A stretch of 64,000 nucleotides of DNA from an uncultured Alphaproteobacteria bacterium (lineage in GTDB: Bacteria; Pseudomonadota; Alphaproteobacteria; RF32; CAG-239): positions 1 to 64,000 of the forward strand of contig CAKQKH010000003.1 of NCBI GenBank assembly GCA_934248075.1. The letters are read 5' to 3'. A program made the translations under genes and the position numbers. Below are positions 17,873-26,413 of this stretch, one piece after another. Every line of letters starts with the position of its first letter. Within the stretch, counting starts at the first letter, position 1. Under the pieces are notes generated by a model. That model saw nothing but the letters and a program-made list of their open reading frames with translations, was not told the origin of the DNA and searched no databases.

Positions 17873-19603
17873 ATGAGCAAGTTTGTCAAATTAGTTGTTT
17901 TTGCGTTGTCCGTCAGCGGAATCACCGCTGTTCAGGCCGCTGTTGTGCCGGAATACGCCACCAATATTTACCAAAACCACGAGTTGAGCCGTGCCGAGCA
18001 GAAATGCCTTGACGAAGGCTACAAAATTACCTATGCCAACTGCTCCAACCAAACTGCCCCCGCGGAGCGCTGTCCGCATCATGACGCTTATTATCGCAGC
18101 TGTTCTCAAGAACAATGGTGCCGCAACAACAATTACAGTTTTTTAGCCACCGACTGCAAAGCCCCATTTTATCCATTTAAAATGTGCGCCAACAAATACC
18201 CGCTTTTTCGTGTCTGCCAAGAAAATATTGACAAAGCTTGCACTGAGGCCGGATTCGTTAACAAAAGCAAATGTCAGCTGACTGACAAAAGATGTCCCTA
18301 TTCAACCGAATACGGCATTTGTTGCGATAGTTGCCCAAATTTTGCTTATGCTTTAGATGCTGTTCCTCAGGGCTATGTTGCCGCCGGCGAAACCTGCACC
18401 ACTTGTGAAGGGATTGTCAAAACCAATGTTATTCCGGCTCCGTGCGATGGTTTTCAAAATTGCCAATTTGGCCCCATGACCTCGCAAACACCATCTTGCC
18501 TGCAAGGTTCGACCATGCTTTACAGCGCTTGCAAAACCTCTGCTGAAGTCTGCCGAGAAAAAGGTTATGTCGCCACCAGTTGCTCCGTTACCGATGACAG
18601 CGCCGACTGTCCGGAAAACAACAATTTCAAACTATGCACTGTCAATTGCTTTAAGCGGGCCAGCGTTGACTATCCGGCTGCCGACGTTATTGCCGCCAAC
18701 ATTACCGACCCGATTATTGATCTGACCAAAACTCAAATGCGCTCTTTGGTCGGCATGCCGCAACCAAGTTGCCAGAATCAGATTCGTCCGGAAGTTACTC
18801 TCCATATCAATCAAAAAAATATGGATATGTACGCCAATCTATTTGATCGGGAAATTGAGAATATCAACTTTAATCTCATTTTTGACGAACCTCTGCCATT
18901 ATATGCCAACGGAAAATTAAAAAATGTCAAAATTACCGCCTCTGGCGAGTTGCCCGAATGTCCGCTTCAGGCGTCAGACATCAGCATATCTGGAGTTGTA
19001 AGTTTTAATAATATTCCGACCTTATGCTCCAATTTCAAAATCGCTCAAGGCGCCAAACTTCTTTCAACCGGCGGCATAAACGGCAATATAGATATGGAAA
19101 GAGATGCGTCTCTCGGGCTTAAAGGCGACCTTAACGGCACGATCAAAGCCAAGAGCTACACCGAAATTTTCATTAAAGGAGCTTTGCGGATTAAAGACAA
19201 TCACAACAGTTCGGAAGATTCCGAAAGTGTCGTTTTTGGTTGCAATTCCAAGGTTAAGATTGAATCCGGCATTGTTGCAGAAACCGCTTCTGTATATCTT
19301 AAACAGTGGACTTCTTTAGACACTCCGAGCATCAAACTTGTGTCCACCTCAGATAACCCCAAGTTGCCTAGTACTTTGGCATCTGTTCATATGTACAAAT
19401 ATGTCAAACTCTTTAACGCCTATGGCGACACCGTATATCCGCTGGCAGAAAACACCCAGTCCGGCTGCGATGACAGATACTACATTCACTTGGGATCAGC
19501 CGCCGACACTACCAAACAGAGCCTGACCATAGAACCGTCAAACACTCTTGAAAATAAATGGCAGTGTCGCTCGCTCAACTACAAACAACAACAATGTGAT
19601 TAA
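17873..19603 (+). CDS. Secreted cysteine-rich protein with beta-helix-like C-terminal half
   Basis: The start is taken as ATG 17873 (MSKFVKLVVFALSVSGITA) with AAGGCAG upstream; an ATG at 17837 lacks a good site. A signal peptide ends near VQA (residue 22). The 576-residue chain has 32 cysteines, about 25 of them in the first 270 mature residues, in modules such as CHxx/CPxxx/C-x2-C. The second half (about 330-540) shows regular short strands (SISGVVSFNNIP, GGINGNIDMERDASLGLKGD) suggestive of a beta-helix. It must be exported and depends on disulfides; a DsbA-like protein is encoded at 24872. No family is recognised. It could be a surface or adhesion protein. Confidence 0.7.
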   Translation: MSKFVKLVVFALSVSGITAVQAAVVPEYATNIYQNHELSRAEQKCLDEGYKITYANCSNQTAPAERCPHHDAYYRSCSQEQWCRNNNYSFLATDCKAPFYPFKMCANKYPLFRVCQENIDKACTEAGFVNKSKCQLTDKRCPYSTEYGICCDSCPNFAYALDAVPQGYVAAGETCTTCEGIVKTNVIPAPCDGFQNCQFGPMTSQTPSCLQGSTMLYSACKTSAEVCREKGYVATSCSVTDDSADCPENNNFKLCTVNCFKRASVDYPAADVIAANITDPIIDLTKTQMRSLVGMPQPSCQNQIRPEVTLHINQKNMDMYANLFDREIENINFNLIFDEPLPLYANGKLKNVKITASGELPECPLQASDISISGVVSFNNIPTLCSNFKIAQGAKLLSTGGINGNIDMERDASLGLKGDLNGTIKAKSYTEIFIKGALRIKDNHNSSEDSESVVFGCNSKVKIESGIVAETASVYLKQWTSLDTPSIKLVSTSDNPKLPSTLASVHMYKYVKLFNAYGDTVYPLAENTQSGCDDRYYIHLGSAADTTKQSLTIEPSNTLENKWQCRSLNYKQQQCD

Positions 19604-20010
19604 GGATTAACATTGGGCGAATACAAAGTTTGCGGATCTGCCGAATTTTCGATTTTAGGCAGATCTGCCTGCGGATAAGACTGCACATCATAAATCCGCC
19701 CGTTTGCCTCCAGTAACGTATTTTGAAAATCATCACTCGGATTTTTTGTCGGCACCGAAGACGCGTCTTTATTTTCGAGTCCTTTATCTGGCACAACCGC
19801 CGGTGTTGCCTGCGCTTGTGGCGTCTCTGTTTGTTGCTCGGGAAGCGGATTTCCCAGCGGATTGCCCGCGTTTTCCGGTTGTTCTACCACCACCGCATTG
19901 ATATTTCCCTGAGCCGTTGCCGCCTCGCCTACCACTACGGTCGGTGTCTGAGCATTAGCATTTGTTGCCGCAAAGCCCAACATCATCAACAATAACTGAA
20001 CTATTTTCAT
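19600..20010 (-). CDS. Small secreted proline/glutamine-rich protein
   Basis: This 136-residue protein has a signal peptide (MKIVQLLLMMLGFAATNANA, cut before QTP). The mature part is low-complexity, rich in P, Q, N, A and V, with no cysteine and no recognised domain, so it is probably disordered. It is convergent with the cysteine-rich protein gene, overlapping by four bases. It could be a periplasmic linker or accessory protein; no function is assignable. Confidence 0.6.
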   Translation of the reverse strand: MKIVQLLLMMLGFAATNANAQTPTVVVGEAATAQGNINAVVVEQPENAGNPLGNPLPEQQTETPQAQATPAVVPDKGLENKDASSVPTKNPSDDFQNTLLEANGRIYDVQSYPQADLPKIENSADPQTLYSPNVNP

Positions 20011-20142
20011 AATTTCGCCTCCTAATGCTCAGTAAATATTCTTTAGCAAACAAAAAACAACCTTCTGTCGGCCAAAATTAAACACCTGTTAAGGAGTCTT
20101 GAATTATAATCTACACATTGAAACCAATCGGGAGATAAATAA

Positions 20143-20319
20143 ATGTCCGACATCGGCGCTATCAGTTCTTACACATTAGCCATTCAGCAAATGCAGTTAA
20201 GTCTGATCAAAAACAGTGCTGAAATGCAGCAAAAAACCATCGAGGTTCTGTTAGGAGACGACACTCGAGTGGTTTCCAGCGACAGTTTTGTCGGCAGAAC
20301 CGTTGATATTGAGCTCTAA
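20143..20319 (+). CDS. Short YjfB-like putative motility protein
   Basis: This 58-residue open frame begins MSDIGAISSYTLAIQQMQLS, with GGGAG about eight bases before the ATG. The pattern of a short amphipathic helix with many Q, M and S residues, followed by IEVLLGDD, resembles the YjfB family linked to flagellar motility. A flagellin gene at 1-470 gives some support. The family call is tentative because the protein is so short. Confidence 0.5.
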   Translation: MSDIGAISSYTLAIQQMQLSLIKNSAEMQQKTIEVLLGDDTRVVSSDSFVGRTVDIEL

Positions 20320-20633
20320 AAACTGAGCATCATCACAAATGACATTGAAAGGATAAACGCCAAAAAGAATTTTACGATTCCCCAAATAGCGGTAAACACC
20401 ATGGCGGCATAGTTAATTTCTACGCCGCCTTCTTTATATTCTTTTTGAAAAACAAAAATATACCCAAACGAAACCAAAGCCGCCAGCAGGTAAAGATGAT
20501 AATCAGTCAGCAATGCGCGAATAGCGTCTTCATCTAGTCGCGCCATAACAGTTATGCCGCCAATAATCCCCAACAAAACCATCGGGTTAAAAATTATCCC
20601 AGATGTAAATAAGGCTATAATTCCTTTTATCAT
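20316..20633 (-). CDS. Small inner-membrane protein
   Basis: This 105-residue protein has three likely membrane segments: residues about 3-30 (GIIALFTSGIIFNPMVLLGI), about 45-65 (LYLLAALVSFGYIFVF) and about 76-103. A charged loop (EYKEGG) lies between the second and third. No family is recognised. It lies directly downstream of the 68-residue gene at 20641 and may share its transcript. Its 3' end overlaps the YjfB-like gene by four bases. Confidence 0.55.
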   Translation of the reverse strand: MIKGIIALFTSGIIFNPMVLLGIIGGITVMARLDEDAIRALLTDYHLYLLAALVSFGYIFVFQKEYKEGGVEINYAAMVFTAIWGIVKFFLAFILSMSFVMMLSF

Positions 20634-20640
20634 TGAAAAT

Positions 20641-20847
20641 CTAACGGCTCCAAATCCGTCTGCTCAAATAGCGAGAATCAACATTTTCAAGCCCCGACGG
20701 CCATATACAACGAGCCTGTCCCTTAACTGCGCTAAAACTCTGAGCCTTAAGCTGCGGCACAACAATCGCCGCTATGCCCTTGCTGCGAATTGCCGGTTTT
20801 TGTCCGCGTGACCAATCCAAATATGAAGCGTCAACAAATTTCTGCAT
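20641..20847 (-). CDS. Small protein of unknown function
   Basis: The start is ATG 20847, with the strong site GGGAGGGAAAG just upstream; an earlier ATG at 20877 would include that site inside the gene and is less likely. The 68-residue product reads MQKFVDASYLDWSRGQKPAI and is basic, with one cysteine (RCIWPSG) and no membrane segment. The RCIWPSG motif is faintly like the C-terminus of GcrA, but the match is too weak to use. It is followed by the small membrane protein gene. Confidence 0.5.
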   Translation of the reverse strand: MQKFVDASYLDWSRGQKPAIRSKGIAAIVVPQLKAQSFSAVKGQARCIWPSGLENVDSRYLSRRIWSR

Positions 20848-20912
20848 TATCTTTCCCTCCCTAATGGGAATACACACTATGCTAATTTAGCAATAAATAG
20901 TAAATAAAAAGT

Positions 20913-22280
20913 TTAAACTTGTTTAAACCCCTCAAATCCCGAGCAATTTTGCAACACAGCGGAAATTTCCTCAGCAATTCCCTCAGCCAAAATCACGTCA
21001 TCGCTCCAAACCCAAACCTGAACTTTAGGCTCCGTGCCTGATTTGCGAATCAAAACTTTGCCTTTTTTGCCGAGTTTATCCTCGCCTAGCGCAATTGCCT
21101 TCTTAAATCCTTCATTTTCAAAAGCTTCCTGCATTTGTTCTTTTGTCGCAAACTTACTATCTATCCGCTTGCGTGGCATTGCCGCAAACAACGGAAATAT
21201 TTCGCTGGCCTTGCGTCCGCTTTCTCTAATTCCCTTTGCCACCACCAACGCCGCCATCATTGCGTCTCCGGTTTTTGAATAGTCTGCCACAACCATATGT
21301 CCGGATTCTTCTCCGCCAATGTTTGAACCGTTTTTAATCATTTCTTCAATAACATAACGCTCACCAACATTGGAGCGAACACAGCGTACGCCCCTTTCCT
21401 CCAAGAATCTGTCCAATGCCGGATTAGAAACTATTGTCGCCACCACCGTATTATTCTTGAGCCGACCATTTGCATGAAAATAATGCCCCAAATAAGCAAT
21501 AATCTGATCACCGTCTAAACGTCGGCCTTTTTCATCACAAATAATGATTCGATCACCATCACCATCAACCGCCACGCCCAAAGCCGCACCGACCTCAACA
21601 ACTTTTGCGCACATAGCCTCTGTATGCTGAGATCCACAATCGCGATTAATATTCAAGCCGTCAGGATTACAGCCCAAAGCCACAACATCTGCTCCAAGTT
21701 TGCTCAAGATTTCCGGCAATATCTCCGAAAAACACCCGTTGGCGCAATCCGCCACAATCTTCATTCCGCTCAATGCGTTTGGCGCCGCAGCGGCCAGAGC
21801 TATCTTCTTATATTTTTCTGCTTGTGTAAAATCATCGCTGACACGGCCGATTTTATTGCTATCAAATGAGAATTCATTTTTTTCAACCAAATTTTCCAAC
21901 TCCGCCGTAATTTCATCGGAAAACTTCGCTCCATCGGCAGCAATGAGTTTGATTCCGTTGTCCTGATACGGATTATGCGATGCCGTAATCATCACCGCCA
22001 TATCCACATTCAAATCAGATACCAATGTTGTTACCGCCGGTGTTGGCACAACTCCCAAGCGCACCACATCGACTCCCTGAGAGGTAAAGCCGGCAATCAA
22101 GCCTGCCTCTAGCATATCCCCAGATATTCTGGTGTCCTTAGCTATTGCCACTCGCCGTTTTTCCAAACAAACCTTTGCTCCGGCGGCCATTCCCAGCCGC
22201 ATTGCAAAATCTGCGGTCATCGGAAAAACATTAGCCACACCGCGCACGCCGTCGGTACCAAACCATTTATTTTTTGTCAT
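20913..22280 (-). CDS. glmM: Phosphoglucosamine mutase
   Basis: GlmM interconverts glucosamine-6-phosphate and glucosamine-1-phosphate, feeding UDP-GlcNAc for peptidoglycan and LPS. The start is ATG 22280 (MTKNKWFGTDGVRG) after GGGGA. The catalytic phosphoserine loop is ITASHNPYQDNGIKL. The metal loop DGDGDRIIICD and the sugar loop GGEESGH are present, and the phosphate-binding RKSGTEPKVQVW is near the C-terminus. The 455 residues are normal for the family. It is apparently a single gene. Confidence 0.95.
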   Translation of the reverse strand: MTKNKWFGTDGVRGVANVFPMTADFAMRLGMAAGAKVCLEKRRVAIAKDTRISGDMLEAGLIAGFTSQGVDVVRLGVVPTPAVTTLVSDLNVDMAVMITASHNPYQDNGIKLIAADGAKFSDEITAELENLVEKNEFSFDSNKIGRVSDDFTQAEKYKKIALAAAAPNALSGMKIVADCANGCFSEILPEILSKLGADVVALGCNPDGLNINRDCGSQHTEAMCAKVVEVGAALGVAVDGDGDRIIICDEKGRRLDGDQIIAYLGHYFHANGRLKNNTVVATIVSNPALDRFLEERGVRCVRSNVGERYVIEEMIKNGSNIGGEESGHMVVADYSKTGDAMMAALVVAKGIRESGRKASEIFPLFAAMPRKRIDSKFATKEQMQEAFENEGFKKAIALGEDKLGKKGKVLIRKSGTEPKVQVWVWSDDVILAEGIAEEISAVLQNCSGFEGFKQV

Positions 22281-22362
22281 TTTGCAATCCCCAAAAATTA
22301 TCAATAGTCTTATTCTGCCCGACTCGGCAAAAATTACAAGTTTTAATCCGGTTTTATTAAAC

Positions 22363-22396
22363 AAAAAAGGTTTCTGATTATGTCAGAAACCTTTTC
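22363..22396 (-). terminator. Terminator after the second ankyrin-like gene
   Basis: AAAAAAGGTTTCTGA and TCAGAAACCTTTT form the stem. The sequence is close to the hairpin after the first ankyrin-like gene. Confidence 0.8.
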
Positions 22397-22399
22397 AAT

Positions 22400-22774
22400 C
22401 TACTCCCCAGCCTCGGCTTTGAGTTCTTTTAATGATTTTGCCCCATATTCACGAAGCAATTTTTCCATTTGCATACCTCTGGCAAACCAAAGCACCGGAA
22501 CATAGTCATATTCGGCATAGTCATCTTCAAACCCTACGCTATAATGCCCGACAACGGTTGAAAACATACAATTAGGATTAGCTCCTTGTTTAAGCAGAAT
22601 CTCGGCTATCTCCACGTCATCTTGCTCTACAGCGCTACGCAAATTTTCTGCCAACTGCAATTCTCTCACCGTCTGTGCGACCAAACTGTCTGGTAATGGG
22701 CCTGTGGCTGAAACTATTACCGGCACGGAAAATCTCTTCAGAAGACGTCCGCAAATACTAGTTTTTTTATTCAT
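22400..22774 (-). CDS. Small ankyrin-repeat-like protein (paralogue of 16536-17054)
   Basis: This 124-residue protein has a single ankyrin-like repeat (LRSAVEQDDVEIAEILLKQG, then ANPNCMF). The closing LLREYGAKSLKELKAEAGE matches the LLRAYGGMTYAELKEAK block of the other copy. The acidic DDYAEYDYVPVLWF region separates them. It lacks the long charged C-terminal tail of the first copy. It has no signal peptide, and its function is unknown. Confidence 0.6.
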   Translation of the reverse strand: MNKKTSICGRLLKRFSVPVIVSATGPLPDSLVAQTVRELQLAENLRSAVEQDDVEIAEILLKQGANPNCMFSTVVGHYSVGFEDDYAEYDYVPVLWFARGMQMEKLLREYGAKSLKELKAEAGE

Positions 22775-22882
22775 AATAACATTTTAATTAGTAAGTAAAC
22801 TTAGCTTGGGATAGCACACAAAAATATTGCCGTCAAGCGAATAAGAACTTCCTCTTGACGGCAATATCGTCATCAAAGCATT

Positions 22883-24748
22883 TTAGGCTTCCGGCACAGA
22901 AGAGTGGACGCGTTTTTTTGCCTCCACCGGAGACTCGTCGGACTTATCAATCGGCTTGCCGGCAATAACATCTTTGATTTCATCGCCGGTCAGCGTCTCA
23001 TATTCCATCAACGCCTGAGAAAGCGTCTCCCACTCCTGCCGATGTTCCGTCAGGATTTTGGTTGCTTCGGCATGAGCATTAACCACCAAACGTTTGATTT
23101 CTTCATCAACCAGCTTAGCCGTTTCCTCGCTCATATTACGGCTTTGGGTAACCGATTTGCCCAAAAACACCTCACCGGTATTCTCCGCGTACAAAACCGG
23201 ACCGAGCTTGTCGCTCATTCCCCATTCCGTAACCATAGATCTGGCCAGATTGGTAGCACCGGCAATGTCAGAAGACGCACCGCTGGTCACTTTTTTATCG
23301 CCAAACTTCAATTCCTCGGCTACTCGGCCGCCCATTGCAATCGTCAATCTAGACAGCATTTTCACCTTAGAGTACGAATACTGGTCTTTCTCCGGAAGCT
23401 GTTGCACCATACCCAAAGCTCGGCCGCGCGGAATAATTGTAGCCTTATGAATAGGGTCAGTTTCTTCCACAAACAATGAGCAAATTGCGTGTCCGGCCTC
23501 ATGATAAGCCGTTAGCTTTTTCTCATTTTCATCCATGGCCATAGATTTGCGTTCGCTACCCATCAGCACCTTATCTTTTGCCTCGTCAAAATCCTTTGCC
23601 GTAACTTTGCGCTTATTTTTGCGCGCGGCCAACAAAGCTGCCTCATTAACCAAATTTGCCAAATCTGCTCCTGAGAACCCCGGAGTGCCACGAGCAACCA
23701 CCGAGAGGTTCACATCTTTGGCCAACGGCACTTTCTTAACATGAACCTTCAAGATTTCTTCTCGGCCTTTTTTATCCGGATTTGTAACCGTAACCTGACG
23801 ATCAAACCGCCCCGGACGCAGCAATGCCGGATCCAAAACATCTGGTCGGTTGGTTGCCGCAATGATAATCACGTTTTCATTATCCTCAAAGCCGTCCATC
23901 TCCACCAAAAGTTGGTTCAATGTTTGCTCGCGCTCATCATTTCCGCCGCCAAGTCCGGCACCGCGATGCCGCCCCACCGCATCTATTTCATCAATAAACA
24001 ACAGGCACGGAGCATTTTTTTTGGCTTGCGCAAACATATCGCGGACTCGGCTCGCGCCGACACCCACAAACATTTCCACAAAATCCGAACCAGATATCGA
24101 AAAGAACGGCACATCTGCTTCGCCGGCAACGGCTTTAGCCAGCAACGTCTTACCAGTACCCGGAGGGCCGACCATCAGCACGCCTTTGGGGATTTTGCCG
24201 CCAAGCCGTTGAAATTTTGCCGGATCTTTCAAGAAGTCAATAATTTCCTCAAGCTCCTGTTTAGCCTCATCAGCGCCGGCAACGTCTGCAAAAGTAACTT
24301 TTTTGGTATTTTCAATCAACCTCGCGCGAGATTTACCAAAACTCATAGCCTTGCTATTGCCGGAATTAGCCTGACGCATAAAGAAAATCCACACCCCAAC
24401 CAGCAGCAGCATCGGAAACCAAGAAACAAACATTCCCCACAAATTATTTGATGTATTATCTTCCGGACGAGCCGTAACCTTCACATCATTTTTCCGTAGC
24501 ATTTCAACCATATTTGGATCAAACGGCGCATATGTATAAAAACGCTTGCCGTCAGTATAACTACCCTCAATATTGGCGCCGGCTATAATCACTTCAGAAA
24601 TTTTTTTGCTTTCCACCTTGTTCATAAACTCAGAGAACGCCAATTTTTCTGAATCAATATTTTTTTGATTACCGACAAACATATTCATAGCGCCGGACAA
24701 CAGCACTAAAGCCAATATCCAGATAATAATGTTTCTTCCCATTTGCAT
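22883..24748 (-). CDS. ftsH: ATP-dependent membrane zinc protease FtsH
   Basis: FtsH degrades misfolded membrane proteins and short-lived regulators. The start is ATG 24748 (MQMGRNIIIWILALV) with GAAGGAA upstream; a longer frame would run back through the dsbA terminator. It has two membrane segments around a small periplasmic domain. The AAA+ domain has GPPGTGKT and LLFIDEIDAVGRHRG, and the second region of homology has NRPDVLDPALLRPGRFDR. The protease has the zinc motif HEAGH. The 621 residues are normal for the family. tilS is not adjacent. Confidence 0.97.
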   Translation of the reverse strand: MQMGRNIIIWILALVLLSGAMNMFVGNQKNIDSEKLAFSEFMNKVESKKISEVIIAGANIEGSYTDGKRFYTYAPFDPNMVEMLRKNDVKVTARPEDNTSNNLWGMFVSWFPMLLLVGVWIFFMRQANSGNSKAMSFGKSRARLIENTKKVTFADVAGADEAKQELEEIIDFLKDPAKFQRLGGKIPKGVLMVGPPGTGKTLLAKAVAGEADVPFFSISGSDFVEMFVGVGASRVRDMFAQAKKNAPCLLFIDEIDAVGRHRGAGLGGGNDEREQTLNQLLVEMDGFEDNENVIIIAATNRPDVLDPALLRPGRFDRQVTVTNPDKKGREEILKVHVKKVPLAKDVNLSVVARGTPGFSGADLANLVNEAALLAARKNKRKVTAKDFDEAKDKVLMGSERKSMAMDENEKKLTAYHEAGHAICSLFVEETDPIHKATIIPRGRALGMVQQLPEKDQYSYSKVKMLSRLTIAMGGRVAEELKFGDKKVTSGASSDIAGATNLARSMVTEWGMSDKLGPVLYAENTGEVFLGKSVTQSRNMSEETAKLVDEEIKRLVVNAHAEATKILTEHRQEWETLSQALMEYETLTGDEIKDVIAGKPIDKSDESPVEAKKRVHSSVPEA

Positions 24749-24817
24749 ACGGATTCCTTCTATTTTTGCAATAAACTTTAGTTTATATATAGTTCCCTTA
24801 TTTTCAAAACTCAAGGC

Positions 24818-24852
24818 AAAAAAAAAGACGGCCCCCAAAAGAGCCGCCTTTC
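24818..24852 (-). terminator. Terminator after the DsbA-like gene
   Basis: On the minus strand, AAAGGCGGCTC and GGCCGTCTTT form an imperfect stem, followed by a run of T. It lies between the DsbA-like stop and the ftsH start. Confidence 0.75.
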
Positions 24853-24871
24853 GCAAATTTATTGTTGTGTC

Positions 24872-25591
24872 TTATTTGGCAGCATTAATAGCTTCCTGAA
24901 TAACACCCTCATCTAAAGTCTGAAGAATTTTGTTATTCATAACCAAAGTCGGAACACCGTTAACACCGATTTTGCTAGCCAAAGCAGCGGTTTCTGAAAT
25001 AGTTTTGCTTACAGTTTCAGATTCCATATCAGCCTTCAATTTTTCCAAATCAGCGCCAGCCTTAACTGAAGCCTCGTCAATCTTAGCTTCCGTCAACGGG
25101 CCTTTAATTTCAAAAATAGCCGAATAAACTTCAGCAAATTTGCCCTGCTCTTTGGCAGCCAAAGCAGCCTTGGCCGCATATTGAGACATCGGAGACAAGA
25201 AAGCCAGCGGCTTAACAACCAACTTCAAATCAGCATTTTTAGCTACAACGTTTTTCAAAACCGGATAAATTCTATGGCAATAACCGCAAGAGAAATCAAA
25301 GAATTCAACCAAAGTAACGGTTCCTTCCGGATTACCAATCACGCCATCGGCCGCGTTATTATACAGGGCATCAGCGCTCTGAGCCAAAGCCTCTTCAGCG
25401 GCTTTCATAGCATTTTCTCTCTGCATAGCCTCATATTTCTGCATAGCATTAATAATCATTTCCGGATTATTATTCAAAGTTTCTTCAACATTGTTGCCCT
25501 TGTTAGCGCAGCAAACAATGCACATAACCAGTGCCACAACCGCAACTACCAAAGCCAGCAACGATACATAAACAGCATTAATTTTACTCAT
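24872..25591 (-). CDS. DsbA/Com1-like thiol:disulfide oxidoreductase
   Basis: This 239-residue protein is anchored by an N-terminal membrane segment (residues about 8-28). A helical linker (EAMQRENAMKAAEEALAQ) follows, then a thioredoxin fold with the active site FDFSCGYCH (Cys102 and Cys105). The cis-proline loop is NGVPTLVMNNK. Family members oxidise or isomerise disulfides in the periplasm. The cysteine-rich secreted protein encoded at 17873 is a plausible client. The N-terminal cysteines near the membrane end are unusual but do not make a clear lipobox. Confidence 0.88.
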   Translation of the reverse strand: MSKINAVYVSLLALVVAVVALVMCIVCCANKGNNVEETLNNNPEMIINAMQKYEAMQRENAMKAAEEALAQSADALYNNAADGVIGNPEGTVTLVEFFDFSCGYCHRIYPVLKNVVAKNADLKLVVKPLAFLSPMSQYAAKAALAAKEQGKFAEVYSAIFEIKGPLTEAKIDEASVKAGADLEKLKADMESETVSKTISETAALASKIGVNGVPTLVMNNKILQTLDEGVIQEAINAAK

Positions 25592-25750
25592 TGCAAAATC
25601 CTCAAAATATTATAATCAACGCATCTAATCTAAACAAATATAAACTTATTTACAAGACTAAAAATACATATTAATTATGTTTAACATAAATTATTTCTTC
25701 ATAAATTAGGGTGTATAATTAAAATAATTTTAAAAAATCGGGAGTTTAAA

Positions 25751-26410
25751 ATGTTTCATATAAATATATCCATATTTTCACAAACTCGCGCCTTAGAAAA
25801 CAAGATTGATCTCTTCCACGACAAACTGATTGACGCCGCTATGACTTTCAAAAAAGCCATAAACGTATATTTGCAAGAACAGCGCAATGAAGACTATCGC
25901 AAACTGTCTAAACAAATCAAACAGATTGAACATGATGCCGACGCTTTACGCCGAGACATTGAAAATAATCTTTATTCCCAAAACCTTATTCCTGACTTGC
26001 GGGCAGATGTTTTGCAACTGGTTGAAAATCTGGACAAAGTTATTAACAAATTTGATGAAGTTACCTACAAATTTTATTGCGAACGCCCCGCTGTTCCGAC
26101 AGAATACCATTCTCGAATCAAAGAACTTTGCTCACTCAGCGCCGAATGCGCCGAAAATATGGCCAAAGCCAGTCGGGCTTTTTTTCGTGATCTTACCACT
26201 GTGCGCGATTATTCACAAAAAGTGTATTTTATTGAACACGAGTCTGACGCCGCTTCTCGCAAATTAAGCGAAGCCATCTTTGATTCAGACTTACCGCTAG
26301 CCAACAAATTACAATTAAGCACTTTTATCAATGACATTGGCAGCATTGCCGACACTGCGGAGGATTTTATTGACGGATTGCTGATTTTCACCATCAAGCG
26401 GGATGTCTAA
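25751..26410 (+). CDS. PhoU-like DUF47 protein
   Basis: This 219-residue all-helical protein is of the DUF47 (TIGR00153) family. The repeating helix pattern includes QIKQIEHDADALRRDIENNL and the second copy KVYFIEHESDAASRKLSEAI, each with the E-H-x2-D-A metal or phosphate motif. It lies three bases before the PiT transporter gene, and this pairing is standard in bacteria. It probably regulates phosphate import, with no evidence for a chromosomal pst system here. Confidence 0.9.
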   Translation: MFHINISIFSQTRALENKIDLFHDKLIDAAMTFKKAINVYLQEQRNEDYRKLSKQIKQIEHDADALRRDIENNLYSQNLIPDLRADVLQLVENLDKVINKFDEVTYKFYCERPAVPTEYHSRIKELCSLSAECAENMAKASRAFFRDLTTVRDYSQKVYFIEHESDAASRKLSEAIFDSDLPLANKLQLSTFINDIGSIADTAEDFIDGLLIFTIKRDV

Positions 26411-26413
26411 ACC

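Noticed and set aside
24749..24856. A longer ftsH start at 24856.
   Set aside because: The extension would translate the terminator of the DsbA-like gene; the good Shine-Dalgarno belongs to ATG 24748.
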